In this document: positions 36,086-46,815 of the stretch, one piece after another
Numbering within the stretch: the stretch's first letter is position 1
How the letters are laid out: every line of letters begins with the position of its first letter
Origin: Pogona vitticeps
Taxonomy: Eukaryota > Chordata > Lepidosauria > Squamata > Agamidae
Length of the DNA: 64,000 bases
NCBI RefSeq assembly: GCF_051106095.1
Contig: NC_135793.1
Location: forward strand, 5,499,501 to 5,563,500
Reading direction: 5' to 3'
Position numbers and translations under genes: made by a program
The notes under the pieces: model-generated
The model's database searches: none
Seen by the model: the letters and a program-made list of their open reading frames with translations, nothing else
Told to the model about the DNA's origin: nothing

Positions 36086-38154
36086 AGCAACATGTTTAAA
36101 AGGGCATGTAATAAGATCTACAAATTTCCATGTGAAACCGCCCCCCACAAACCAAATGTAGACAACATGCAAGTGAAATCAGTCAAGTAGTGAAAAGAAG
36201 ACAGAAGGCGCGACTAGTTTGTGCTGAAGTTGGAATGGTTTAATTCAATGTATTTTCTGTTGGCTTGCTTGCTTGCTTGCTTGACTGCTCTTTTAGTGAA
36301 AACACTACTCTGCGTGGTTTACAAATTAATATTAAAATTACAGTTAAAAATTACAACCCCATATGATTTTGCGATGTACAGCTAATTGGGACTCAACGTG
36401 GACTTTTCCCACAGGTATTTGTAACTTTTGATTCAGCTGGCAGGGGCTAGTGTTTATATGTTCGTGTTTTTCTGTAGCAATTCTGCTTGCTTTGTGTTTT
36501 TTTTTCTCCAGGTTTTGGCGTACGTCATCGCCCGTGTCAGTCCAAAGGAGCATTCGTGGGTGTCTCCTAGGACAACACTGAGAGCTGGGCATCGAAGAAA
36601 AAATTGGCCATTGACATAGCGCTGCATTGATACAACTTGTGAAACTGTCGTGCTTATTTGACATTGAGCTAAACTGGATGAGCATTAAGCAGGATGCTCT
36701 GGCTGTACTGCCCTACCTTTCAAGGGGAGGTGTTATGCCTTTGCAGGGCGATGACTCCCATCAAATAGTATCTCTTGTATTTCCTCCAAACAGTTTTTTA
36801 AATTATATTTTCCAATTAGCATTTTTCCAAATATGCACTGCAGTTTCAGATGTTTTAGTATCCATTCAGCGCTATGTCACTTGTTGGAAACTTATTTTTT
36901 TAAAAAGGAAATGAGGAAGAAAGGGGTGTTAAAGACAGAGGAGAGCCATCAATCTATGATCCTGGTGAGAAATGAAGCAATTTGAAGTGTGGCCTATACT
37001 TTTGCCCTAAACATTGCCTGAGATAATTCAACATTCTGTGTGAATGATAACAGTCTGTTAGGTGTCATAGGAAACTTTACATCGACCAAATTCAAGCTGC
37101 GGGCAGCCTCCTTGTCTAGACACACTCTGAGAAATGTTCATATCCATAAAGGGCAAGAATGACAAGGTGAAATAATGTAGTTTACCTCCTGGGTACAAAG
37201 GACACTGGGAGTCACAGTCTTGCTGCCAATTACACTCTATGGAGGGCACCTCCCAAAGAACAACAACTCCTATGAAGAAGAAGATGGCAGCATCCGTCTT
37301 CAAAACATTAACAACAGAAGGCAAAGGTTGGAGAAGGTGGCTAAGAGTAGTCTTGGAGGTTAAGAATCCAAAAGCTGTTTTCTCTGTGTGTGAGAGGGTG
37401 AAATCTAGAGGTTTAGAGATTTATGTCTGTGGATTACAACATGCAGAATTAGACCTGTGTAATGTAGATAATTTTGGGGTTGTATTCAAAAATTATGACA
37501 GAGACCTATAGAGCCAAGGAGATACTTCATCATGTACGGTCCTTTCTCACAGCACCCTTTTCTAAGGCTTCAAATCCCTTGGGGATCCTTCCAGCCCAAT
37601 ACTTCTACATGAGTCTACGAGGCACAACATGAGCACGTCACTGGTCCCCACACGACAGTGTGTGATGGTCCCCACAAACACACACACACCACCAGCAGCC
37701 ATGAACAGCTCTGGCGTCTTCCCTCAGAAAACCAGGTCCATGAAAGGCCCCTCAGGAAAGCACGAGGAGAGTCACTGGAAAGAAGGAGGGGAAAACCCCC
37801 AACCTATACATTCAGCTCATCTTGCAAGGGCTGCTGTGATCACTCAGGAGATCTCGGGTGTAAAACCAGCTTGGGGTGGGAGAGAGAGAGGGGAGAACCC
37901 CTGACCAAGAGCAAAACAAGGAAGAATTATGGGGAGATCCTCATTTCTCTGCTATCCGAGGCAAGGGGTTGCCCTAACACGACCTCAAAACACTTCTACT
38001 GACCACCAGAAGGCAAGCAGCAGGAGGAAGGAACTACAACAAAATAATCCTTCACCCCCAGAAGATGGGGGCTTTCAGAAATTATCAAGGACTACAATCC
38101 CATTCACATTCTGCAAAGAATTACAAAGCCCATGCTCAGACTGGGAAATGGTGT
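36086..38154. other. intergenic, no recognised gene
   Basis: About 2 kb. A 90-bp stretch at 36600-36690 (CATAGCGCTGCATTGATACA ...) recurs at 50315-50400, upstream of GPR174. No gene is called. Confidence 0.45.
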
Positions 38155-38395
38155 GACCTAAAGCAGCTTGCAAGGCATTATTGAGGTGCTGAGAGAGACG
38201 GGAAAGCATGTAAAGTAGGGGTGGGGAACTGCAGTCCGCCCACCGCCCCTCCCCAGGCCTTTGGATCAGCAACCCCATGTTCCAGCGTGGCTTCTCAAGT
38301 GGGAGAGGTCTGTCCCCTGAGAGGGGCAGATAGAAGATGCCATTCGTGGGCCCATCCCTCTCTCTCAGCCAGCCTGCCCTCCAAGGTTATTGGCA
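38155..38395. repeat. block duplicated at 46045-46275
   Basis: Shares GGAAAGCATGTAAAGTAGGG, CTGCAGTCCGCCCACCGCCC and GGTCTGTCCCCTGAGAGGGG with 46045-46275 in the same order and orientation. Class unknown; no coding part. Confidence 0.75.
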
Positions 38396-38587
38396 GGACA
38401 AAGTGGGGAAAAGGAGATCCCAGTAGGTGGCTTTGGGTCTACTTAAGGAACGGTGCACGATAAATGGAAGGAAGAAGCCAGAAGAAACCGTTTCCCCCCC
38501 CCCCCCCGCATTGGCTCCATGCTTGCCAGAGCGGACGGGAGTCAGAGAGCTGGGTTTACAACCCCTAACTTGGAGCCCTTTATCTGG

Positions 38588-38800
<213 letters not shown>

Positions 38801-39372
38801 GTTCAGATACATCCCATAATGCTTGGGATGCTCTTCCAGAGATCATGGGATCGATGGGTGTATATTTCACTTCTGGTCCAGCCCTGAGAAAATCTTCAGA
38901 AAGGAGTTTCTCTACTTAGGGGGCGCTCAATCACTGAAGAGTTGGGGGGCATTTTCCATCTTTTTTTGTTTTCTGGAGGGGCAGGCAAGCTATTTGGGGC
39001 TTTAGGGAGGAGGGACAGCATTTAAGTATAGAATTGCACCCCTTGTAAGCATCTGATGGGGCCGATCCCCCTCCCCACGGACTAGAGCCCAAAAGGGACA
39101 CAACACACAGCCGCCCCCCCCGGTGCATGTGACCCACAGCAGTGCAATTCCTGCCCCCTCTTCTTGGCAGGCAGAGAGACAGACCCTAAAAGCCGACTGG
39201 CCAGACATCCAGACTCCCTAGTTTTCCTTCTGTCTCCATTCTATCCAGAGTAATTGAATCAACGCAGTAGGATCTTACATTACTACAAAATGCTTCCCAT
39301 TCAATAAGATCTACAGAATCTAATACTGTATACTAGAAGCAGAAATACAATATTCTTAGACCTAGGGATGAA
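38801..39372. other. intergenic, no recognised gene
   Basis: About 570 bases, nothing recognised. Confidence 0.4.
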
Positions 39373-39539
39373 AAAATGGAAAATCTATCAAAAATGGTTG
39401 TTTTTATGGGGCGAGTAGGTTTCGGAGTTTTGTGTTCCTGGCAAAAATTCCTTTTTTCTGATGCAGTTCAAATACAGAGATTTGCAGAGGAGAATAGCTA
39501 AATGTTCCTTTGGATCCACCGTTTTCATATTAACTGATT

Positions 39540-40190
39540 GGGGGGGGTGTAGGAACACCATCCCCATTTCCTTCATCCCTCAGAGAGGACGCCTTGGCCC
39601 CGTCCCAGCCGGATAGACAGCTTCCACATAAAATCCAGAAGTCCTCTGAGTGCCCTCACCGGCAAGGGTTCATGAGCTGTCAAGGGATGAGTTGACGTGA
39701 ACGTTTGTACATTTGGAGCAGGAACCAAGAGGGGGAACCTATTTTTAATACAGTGGTGCCTCGCACAACGAGCGCTAATGCGATCGCAGAGCGACGGCCC
39801 CAATGGGCGAAAATTGCAGAGCGAAGGTCGGTAAGCAGTTTGCTTACCGACCTTTGCTTTGCGACCCGCCGATCAGTTGTTCCACGGCTACAAAATGGCC
39901 GCCGGAAGCCCCAAAATGGTTGTGCGCAGCATTTTCGCGCCCTCGTTAAGCGAGGGGAGGGCGCGAAAATGGCTGCCGGCCATAGAGGAACATCGCTGTA
40001 CGGTGAGTAAATCAGCCAATTGGAACACATTAAACTAAGTTTAATGCATTCCAATGGCTTTTTTCTTTCTGTACAGCGATGTTTCACACAGTGAGGGTTA
40101 ATCCGGAACGGATTAACCTCGCTGTGCGAGGCACCACTGTAGTTTCTAGAATTCTAGCCTCATCACGGCCATTATCATCCTGGCTCTTTC
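39540..40190. repeat. dispersed duplicate of 26298-26720 with MITE insertion
   Basis: Collinear with 26298-26720 up to position 39750 and again from 40140, the gap being the MITE below. Class unknown. Confidence 0.7.
39749..40141 (+). mobile_element. Tigger/pogo-like MITE, subfamily C, with TA target duplication
   Basis: TACAGTGGTGCCTCGCACAA at the left, GCGAGGCACCACTGTA at the right, element proper 39751-40139. The inside holds inverted phrases such as GGTCGGTAAGCAGTTTGC and CTTACCGACC. The paralogous site at about 26680 is empty and reads AATAGTTTCTAG, showing the TA was duplicated on insertion. Confidence 0.92.
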
Positions 40191-40354
40191 CCCTTCTTGG
40201 TTCTCCAAGGATTTGGGAGCAGGGAAGCTGCAGGGAAAAAAGGTGGGAGCCTAACCCCAAAACCCTTCCCTTCCTCATTGAGGAAGGGAAGATGTCGGTC
40301 AAAAGACACAAAGATTTTCAGCTGGCCTTCGGCAGCCAAGTTCTCCGAAGGAGC

Positions 40355-40497
40355 AGGAGAGGTCTGTTGATGCTGAGGTGACGGTGCCTTGCAGGTTAGA
40401 AGGCGACCGGTCATTTGCAACCCAGGGCTGAGCTGCGAACAAGAGGAGATGCCGGACTCTCTTGTTTCGTGGCTCTCCAGAGTAAATATTTGCTGTG
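40355..40497 (+). promoter_or_regulatory. 5' flank of E-a, conserved in E-c
   Basis: Matches 55960-56104 upstream of E-c exon 1 (GGTCATTTGC, CTCTCTTGTTT). A third copy of its left part is at 46735-46815. It may hold the promoter or 5' UTR of the E family. No TATA box is evident. Confidence 0.5.
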
Positions 40498-40530
40498 ATG
40501 GGACTGAGAAGGATCCTTTGGGCTTTCAGG
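40498..40530 (+). CDS. E-a candidate exon 1 (unknown family)
   Basis: ATG then 11 codons (MGLRRILWAFR) to a GTGAGT donor, phase 0. The E-c counterpart at 56105-56140 reads MGLRRRIARGLR and ends in GTAAGT. Both start within conserved 5' sequence and both peptides are short, basic and hydrophobic. I do not recognise the family. Confidence 0.45.
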
Positions 40531-41479
40531 GTGAGTGACCCGGAGGGGATCCCTCTGCCCCACCAACTGGTGTGTACCAATTTCAACCCCTTTTGGGTGT
40601 CCTTAGTCTTTTGGCGCTCTCGGGGGGGGGGGAATCGGGTCCCCAACCTCCATCAAGTCAAAATGATGGCAATGGGAGTCCTCTAAAAGCAAGGAGGCCC
40701 TTTTTCAACCTCTCTTCCCAGAAAAGTCCATCCACGTCCTGGGGGTGGAGGGGGGGGCGTTCCGTCTCACCGGGTTTTCTCAGGTCATTTTTTACTGATG
40801 GAGGAAAGGGGTCACCAGAAGTGGGAAAACTCCTTTTAAATACATTTTAAATGTATTTAAGACATTTAAGCTGCTTGTGATGGAAAGACAATGGAAACAA
40901 AATGTCCTCCTGGAGCAGGGAAGACAAAATGGCCGCCACTTTCCCCGGCTTCTCCATGGGCAGGGAGGCCTGGATCCTAAAACCATAGCAATCCGTGGGG
41001 ATGGGAGGGGAGGGTCTCCTCCACTTTGTTAAGAAGACCCTGGGCCTGGGACAGGCTCAGGAGACCCAAATAAGGCCAGTGGGATGGGGACAGGGGCGGT
41101 GGATCCTCTTTTCCCAATCTTTCTGTCTGACCTCGTGGGAAGGATCTTGAGATACCCCAGTACAGTATGGTGGAGCTTCTTCCAGACTTTTTGGGCAGGA
41201 AAAAGGATGAGGACAGAGTCCCTCTTCTCCCTCAGACACGCATCCAAAGGAAAGGGGAGAGAAGGATAAAGACCCATTCCGGGCCCCCAACCAACCCCCC
41301 AGGACCCCATTTCTTTAGACACTTGTGGACCGGGAGCTGGGTTTTGGAAAGAGTCCCCCGGGTGAGTTCAGAGTTTTGTCCACCCTGATCTCTCGGAAGT
41401 GGTCCAGGAGGGGGTCACTTCACTCAACCACCCCTGCCTCTCCCGGCATTAATCTTTGGCTCTGCTTTCTCTCTTCCAG

Positions 41480-41544
41480 CACCTGGGGAGGTGGTGCCTG
41501 TTTTGCTGTGGAGGCACCCCAGGAGTCGAGGTTGAACCTGAAAG
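41480..41544 (+). CDS. E-a candidate exon, 65 nt
   Basis: Acceptor CTCTCTTCCAG, donor GTAGGA; length 65 nt equals that of the E-c exon at 60794-60858. In the phase that fits the neighbours it is open (phase 0 to 2) and ends EPE plus split Ser. An alternative reading closes at a stop shared by both copies, so the frame is not certain. Confidence 0.4.
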
Positions 41545-41639
41545 GTAGGACCCCAAATGCATGACCTGCTGACATCAGGAACCTTGCCTATAGCCAAACT
41601 CAATCCAGGTCCCTGCCCGCAAGGGGAATCCAGTCCCGA

Positions 41640-41880
41640 TCCACTTTGCTCCTAAGCAGCAGCCGAGAACAGGGAGGGAGAGGACACAAGGGTTGGGAAG
41701 GAGGGAAGGACAGAAAAAAGAGGGATTGCTCTGAGTCTCTTAAACTTGGGGAAGATGAGGAGGACTCAGGGGTGAGGAAGGAAAGGAACGCCAACCACAG
41801 GTCCAGAGGGATCTTTGTGGTTCTTCAAATCCTGCAATGGGACTCAGGGATTGCTAGGAATCATGGTTGAGAAAAAATTA
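41640..41880. repeat. E-family intron block
   Basis: Repeated at 44464-44700 and 60940-61180 (GGACACAAGGGTTGGGAAGG, GATTGCTCTGAGTC). Lies just before the acidic exon in each E copy. Confidence 0.8.
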
Positions 41881-42102
41881 TAGCTTTTACAAGCTGTAGG
41901 CACGTAGGGATTAGTTCTGTAAGTGCTCAGCTCTTCTCAGTTGTGGGAAAGCAGTGGACCTGGGGGTGTGGGTGGTCTCCATGGTCTGCTGGGGGTTTTC
42001 ATGGAGCACCTCTGGAAACAGGAGCCGGGGCTATTTCCAGGGGCAATTGTTTCATCCTCTGAGGCTTTTGTTGTTTTCTGACACGTTCTCTTCTCATCTC
42101 AG

Positions 42103-42164
42103 CGTCACCGTGGAGGAACATCACGAAGAGGAGGAGCACCTGCCGGATCCAGACGTTTTCTCTC
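42103..42164 (+). pseudogene. E-a acidic exon, donor lost
   Basis: Acceptor TTCTCATCTCAG is followed by VTVEEHHEEEEHLPDPD. Where other copies end with Ser-Ala-Ser-Leu and GTAAGG, this copy runs straight into intron-like sequence (TTTTCTCTCCC), with the donor missing. So E-a skips or has lost an exon pair here by internal deletion. Confidence 0.55.
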
Positions 42165-42252
42165 CCAAAGGGTTGTCCCCTTTCCTTCCCATTCCACCGT
42201 TTGCTGCAGAAAAGGCCAACTGGGGGCTTCGCTTCTCCTTTTTCATTCCCAG

Positions 42253-42335
42253 AATTCGTTGAAGGTGAAGTCGCCCAGAAGCCTCAGGAGCAGCTTGGTT
42301 GTCTCCCTGGAAAACCTGCCCTCACACCTGGGCAG
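42253..42335 (+). pseudogene. E-a 83-nt exon with broken donor
   Basis: Same length as the E-c exon at 63268-63350 and collinear (acceptor TTCATTCCCAG, NSL at the start, SSL in the middle). The donor GTATAG of E-c is ATATGC here. The frame is open. Unless a different donor is used, this copy is defective. Confidence 0.55.
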
Positions 42336-42657
42336 ATATGCTCTTTTCTGAGCACATGGATTGGGAGCAATGCCTAGCTATGGCTGTGGCGCCGGCCAAA
42401 CCACCCCCAGCCTTGTCCTCGCTTGTCCAGAGCGAAGGCCAGGATGGTCCAGGAAATGGAGGGCTGCGGTGATGCTCCCCATAGGCTGGTTCCTGGTGGG
42501 CCACGGATGGGAGGCGCGGGTTGACTCTCTGGTCTGCTCCCAGCTTTTTGGGCAAGAGCTGGAGCCTGGATTGAAGGAGGAGTTGCTGGAGCCCTGATTT
42601 CATCCTGTGGGGCTCCAGTGGGTTCCCTTTCTCATCCCTCCTGTCCTTTTCTCACAG

Positions 42658-42724
42658 CATCCACAGCGAATTCGATCCACCGATGGAAGCCCAGAGCAGT
42701 CCAGTGTGGACTCCTGTATCTGAG
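42658..42724 (+). CDS. E-a 67-nt exon
   Basis: Acceptor CTTTTCTCACAG and donor GTAAGC both intact. Encodes IHSEFDPPMEAQSSPVWTPV then SE after a split Ser codon; the E-c copy (63630-63696) has the same length with about 8 amino-acid changes. Phase 2 to 0. Confidence 0.6.
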
Positions 42725-42918
42725 GTAAGCAGGACGTTTCCTCTCCCAGTGGGATGTCCCCTTTACTCCCACCCCGCCCCCGCAATTCCACAACCTGCTC
42801 CAGGATGGCTCTTATCGGGAGGGACATCCTAGTGGGATCATCTTAGGGGGCTGAAGAGAGAGTTGGGCGTCAGGGTGAGCGCCGGCCGTTCCCGCTCATT
42901 CCTCTCTTGATTTTTCAG

Positions 42919-43001
42919 GTGTCTGCAGATATTGAAGCTCTGGGCTTCAAAAAATTCAACTTGGAGGACTCTCTGGAGGAGCTCATTCAAAATCTAGAAA
43001 G
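42919..43001 (+). CDS. E-a 83-nt exon, conserved VSADIE segment
   Basis: Acceptor GATTTTTCAG, donor GTACTC. Encodes VSADIEALGFKKFNLEDSLE then ELIQNLE, phase 0 to 2. The E-c copy (63888-63970) differs at few positions. This is the most protein-like, least simple part of the family and looks like an amphipathic helix. Confidence 0.65.
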
Positions 43002-43395
43002 GTACTCTCTCGTCAGCTCAAGAACAGGGATGGGAATAAGGAAGGATGGCCAGTTTTGGCCCCTTCGACCTCCCCAGACGTCCCCCGAACCTCAGCAATC
43101 TGGCAAGAGCTGGGGGTGTCTGGGAAAAGCCCAACGGTTTGTGCCCCCCCTTGCTCCATCATTGGCACTCGGTCCACCTTCAGTACAGCTAGGATAGCAA
43201 GGGTCACACCCTGTCCATGCACAGGAGGAGGAAGTGGAGCTCCTGGCTTCAGGGAGAGTCTACCTTGGACCTGTGGCTTGGACCCTTACTGACGGGGCCA
43301 GGCTGGCCATGGCTGGCCTGCAGGTGGTCCTCTCTGGCAGGGGTTCCCCTGTAAGATGTCCTCTTCTAATCTGCCATCTGGTTCCTTTCTCCTAG

Positions 43396-43438
43396 ACCCC
43401 TGGAGGTGTGCTCAATGTCGGGAACCTGCACATTTTGG
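43396..43438 (+). CDS. E-a candidate 43-nt exon
   Basis: Acceptor TTTCTCCTAG and donor GTGGGT. Its 43 nt fit the expected phase 2 to 0 and read PLEVCSMSGTCTFW after a split codon. No counterpart is visible because E-c runs off the window. Confidence 0.35.
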
Positions 43439-43523
43439 GTGGGTTGGCAAGGAATGGTGTCTGAGCTGAGCACCAAAGAGGGAGGCCACCCACCCCTTGC
43501 CTGATGTTTTTTTCTTCTTCCAG

Positions 43524-43596
43524 GGACTCCCAACTCAGCTCCCTTTGGCCTCCAGCTACCCTGCGGTGAGGGAGACATGGGAGAACCTTCCCCCAG
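43524..43596 (+). CDS. E-a candidate 73-nt exon
   Basis: Acceptor TTTCTTCTTCCAG and donor GTAAGC. Open as GLPTQLPLASSYPAVRETWE then NLPP, phase 0 to 1. It directly precedes the GPR174 fragment. Confidence 0.35.
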
Positions 43597-43642
43597 GTAA
43601 GCTGGCCGTCTCTCCAGCCGCTCTCCCTCTTCTGCCTCTTAT

Positions 43643-43786
43643 GACCAACCTCGCGATCACAGACTTGGCTCAGATTCTGTCTTTAATTCTGAGAATCTTC
43701 TACTATTTGTCCAAAAGATGGCACTTCGGGAAGGAGATCTGCATGTTGTGTTTCTATCTGAAATACGTAAATATGTACTCAAGGGG
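43643..43786 (+). pseudogene. GPR174 fragment (TM2-TM3)
   Basis: Matches 51474-51617 of intact GPR174 with about 14 differences in 143 bases (roughly 90%). Translates as NLAITDLAQILSLILRIFYY then a LSKRWHFGKEICMLCFYLKY stretch, ending at NMYS. There is no start, no other membrane segment and no further receptor sequence. It is sharply bounded, with an E exon on the left and the 43792-44180 block on the right. Confidence 0.92.
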
Positions 43787-43791
43787 GTGTT

Positions 43792-44180
43792 TCTGTTGCC
43801 CATCTCAAGATCTCCCGAATGGCTTCACAAAGAACCAAAGGGAGCCGGGCGTTCCTGGAGGCCGCCTGACCGGCTGGGTGGACAGTCTCGCCTCCCCCAA
43901 AACTCGGAAGACCCTCTCTGGGCCCTGACAAGCATGGCGGGAATAAAAAGAGGGCCCCTCTTTGCCCAGACCTGATACTCAGGATAAGGCCCGGCTGTCT
44001 CAGGAACTTCACTTCTGGGAGATGCTGGGGATTCACTTCACAAAAGGGTCTGGTAGAAAAGGCGAAAAAGGAGAACAAAGTGAGGAGGGGAGGGAGGTGT
44101 GCTTTGGTGTTTGGGTGAAGGGAACTTCAGCTTTGGGCAACTTTAGGTCGGGATGCCCAACAAAAGTCTTGCTACTAATG
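43792..44180. repeat. block duplicated at 55235-55612
   Basis: Shares ATGGCTTCACAAAGAACCAA, GGTCTGGTAGAAAAGGCGAA and GGGAACTTCAGCTTTGGGCA in order with the block upstream of E-c. Both copies are followed by the same MITE, so the MITE was present before duplication. Confidence 0.85.
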
Positions 44181-44183
44181 TGT

Positions 44184-44463
44184 TTCCCCAAAAATCAGAC
44201 AGGGTCTTATTATATTAATTTTGGCTCAAAAAAACACATTAGGGCTTATTTTCAGGAGATGTTTTATTTTTTCCCATGTACAACCATCTGCATTGATTCA
44301 AATACAGTCCTGTCCTCTTCTTCTGGTTGCTGCACAAGGGTGGAGGGCGGGGTTTCACTTCACTGGGACTTATTTTTATGGTAGGATTTATATGACGAGA
44401 ATCCAGAAAAATTCTACTAGAGCTTATTTTCAGGTTAGGGCTTATTTTCAGGGAAACGGGATA
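44184..44463 (+). mobile_element. MITE family C
   Basis: TGTTTCCCCAAAAATCAGAC to TTTTCAGGGAAACGGG. Same insertion position relative to its block as the copy at 55615. Its right end joins E-family intron sequence directly. Confidence 0.75.
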
Positions 44464-44897
44464 GGACACAAGGGTTGGAAGGGAGGGAAGGACAGAAAAA
44501 AGAGGGATTGCTCTGAGTCCCTTAAACTTGGGGAGGATGAGGAAGACTCAGGGGTGAGGAAGAAAGGGAACGCCAACCACAGGACGAGAGAGATGTTTAT
44601 GGTTCTCCAAATCCTCCAATGGGACTCAGGGATTACTAGGAATCAAGGCTGCAAAAAAAATTACAGCTTTTACAAGCTGTAGGCATGTAGGGATCAGATC
44701 TGCATGTAATTTCTGGTGCTCAGCTCTTCTCAGTTGTGGGAGAGCAGAGGACCGGGGGTTGGTCTCCGTGGTCTCCTTGGGGCTTTAGTGGAGCACCTCT
44801 GGAAACAGGAGCTGGGGCTATTTGCAGGGGCAATTGGTTTCATCCCGTGAGGCTCTTAAGCCTTCGGTTTATGACACACTGTCTCTTCTCATCTCAG

Positions 44898-44979
44898 CGT
44901 CTCTGTGGAGGAAGAACAGGAGCCTCAGGAGGAAAAGAAGCCAGAGGTAGAGGCAGACTTGAGACCTTCAGCCTCCTTG
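44898..44979 (+). CDS. E-b acidic exon, 82 nt
   Basis: Acceptor TTCTCATCTCAG and donor GTAAGG intact. After a split Ser it encodes VSVEEEQEPQEEKKPEVEAD then LRPSASL, phase 2 to 0. The E-c equivalent (62140-62218) is 79 nt, a one-codon difference. Confidence 0.65.
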
Positions 44980-45550
44980 GTAAGGGATGAAAGGATGCTC
45001 TCATCTCCCCGTGGGACGTCTCCCTTCCCTCTCACTTCACAGCTCGCTGCAGAAGGGCCGCCGTTGTGGTTCGGGTGGTTGGCTCAGAGTCAGGACACCC
45101 CTGAACGCTGTAGGTGCAATCGGGTCCAGATTCATGGCTCCTGGACTGGAAGAAGGTTTGGGGAGCCAGGATGGGTCCACAGAGAGGGACCGGCTTCCTG
45201 GGGCTTCTCCCTCTCAACGTTGCTTCCGTCCAAACCTGTAGGATTCCTAAGCCTCCTTTGAGTAGGAAACATTGAGATGGAGAGAAACCAGGGAGTGGGT
45301 GGTCTGGCTGTGTGAAACAGGGCTCTTGGGGGGGGGGAACGAAAGCCCATTGCCCTTGTTCACTCACTCCAAATCTAGACCAAAATCTCAGGATGCCTAA
45401 AGGAAGAAGCACCCCTTCTTTTAAACAGAGAGGCGACTTTCTGCAGAGAAAATTTAGAACTTGGGTCACCATTTGGAACAAAGAAACTGGGGGGGGGTGC
45501 TTGAGGACGAATGTCAGCGGATCCTGTTCATTCTTTTTTTTAATCTACAG

Positions 45551-45600
45551 CATTCAATCAAGACTGGGGACCCGGAAGGGCCTGCTGAAGATCGTGAGAG
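45551..45600 (+). CDS. E-b 50-nt exon
   Basis: Acceptor TAATCTACAG, donor GTAGGA. Encodes HSIKTGDPEGPAEDRE plus a split Ser, phase 0 to 2, one substitution from the E-c exon at 62773-62822. Confidence 0.65.
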
Positions 45601-45800
45601 GTAGGACCTGAAAGAGAAAAAACACGATGCACTCAGAAACCTTACTTACACCCAAACTCAATCCAGGTCCCTGCCCGCAAGGGGAATCCAGTCCCAATCC
45701 AGATCGCTCCTAAGCAGCAGAGAAAAGGGAGGGAGAGGACACAAGGGCCGCAGTCCCTCTGAGCATCTTAAAGACGTGTTCTTTTTTCTTCTCATTTCAG

Positions 45801-45867
45801 CCTCCCTGAAGAACATCCCTCGGAGAAGCCACTGCTGCTGATGCCTACAGAGGCTTCAACTTCATGG
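45801..45867 (+). pseudogene. E-b 67-nt exon with broken donor
   Basis: Acceptor TTCTCATTTCAG is intact; reads LPEEHPSEKPLLLMPTEAST then SW. The donor is CTAAGG instead of GTAAGG. It holds one EEHPSEK unit where E-c has three. Confidence 0.6.
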
Positions 45868-45987
45868 CTAAGGAAGGGACAGGCATTTTCTCTCCCAGCG
45901 GGTCGTCCCTTTTCCCTCCCCTTCTACTGCTTGCTTGCTGCAGAAAAGGCCAACCCGGAGGTTCACTTCTCCTTTTTTCATTCCCGG

Positions 45988-46044
45988 GATTCTCAGGAGC
46001 AGCCTGGGTGTCTCCCTGGAAAACCTGCCCACCAGCCCAGAAAG
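45988..46044 (+). pseudogene. E-b exon remnant, acceptor lost
   Basis: The acceptor reads TTCATTCCCGG instead of TTCATTCCCAG and the first third of the 83-nt exon is missing. The donor GTATAT remains. E-b stops being recognisable after this. Confidence 0.55.
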
Positions 46045-46275
46045 GTATATGCTTTAAAGCATCTTGCAAGGTATTATCGAGGTGCTGAGAGAGATGGGAA
46101 AGCATGTAAAGTAGGGGTGGGGGAACTGCAGTCCGCCCACCGCCCCTCCCCAGGCCTTTGGATCAGCAACCCCATGTTCCAGCATGGCTTCTCGACTGGG
46201 ACAGGTCTGTCCCCTGAGAGGGGCAGGTAGAAGGTGCCGTTCGTGGGGCCGCCCCTCTCTCTCTCTTAGCCTGCC
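46045..46275. repeat. duplicate of 38155-38395
   Basis: See the block at 38155. It starts right at the donor of the E-b remnant. Confidence 0.75.
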
Positions 46276-46284
46276 TGACCTCAG

Positions 46285-46722
46285 GCAAAACTATTCAGCT
46301 CGCAATTGGAAGCGAAATGGTCAGATTCCAAAGGATCTCCTGTACGGAGAATTAGTGCAGGGAAAGCACCCCAGAGGGAGATCACAGCTGCGATACAAGG
46401 ATATCTGCAAGCGGGATCTGAAGGCCTTAGGAATGGACCTCAAAAAGATGGGAAACCCTGACATCTCAGCCTGGAGGCAGGCATTGCATCATGGCCTCTC
46501 CCAGTTTGAAGAGACCCTTGTCCAGCAGGGTGAGGCCAAGAGGCTGTCCCGAAAGCAGCAAAATCAGGGAGCTGGACAGGGGACAGATTGTACTTGTCTT
46601 CAGTTTGGAAGGGACGGTCACTCTCGAATTGGCCTTCTCAGCCACACTAGACGCTGTTCCAAGTCCTCCATGCAGAGCACATTACCATAGTCTCTTGAGA
46701 CTGAAGGATGCCTAATGAATAT
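46285..46722 (+). mobile_element. LINE 3' end (RT C-terminus), clade unresolved
   Basis: Encodes IPKDLLYGELVQGKHPRGRS, then RYKDICKRDLKALGMD, a C2H2-like segment around HSRIGLLSHTRRC, and a 3' end CATAGTCTCTTGAGACTGAA. The IPKxLLYGEL and SRIGLLSH phrases are typical of the C-terminal region of endonuclease-type LINE reverse transcriptases. No RT core is present. Confidence 0.8.
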
Positions 46723-46734
46723 CTCAAGTAGTTG

Positions 46735-46815
46735 GAGAGGTCTGCTCACACTGACATGGCCGTGTCTTGCAGATTAGAGGGCAGATCCTGCCTCTTTGCA
46801 ATGACCCTGGGTATT
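46735..46815 (+). repeat. third copy of the E 5' flank
   Basis: GGAGAGGTCTGCTCACACTG, then GTGTCTTGCAGATTAGAGGG, matches 40355-40440 at roughly 70-75%. Nothing of the E exon 1 follows. Confidence 0.55.

Noticed and set aside
43497-43928. A second functional GPR174 gene
   Set aside because: Only about 48 codons of receptor sequence are present (TM2-TM3); no start, other membrane segments or C-terminal region lie nearby.
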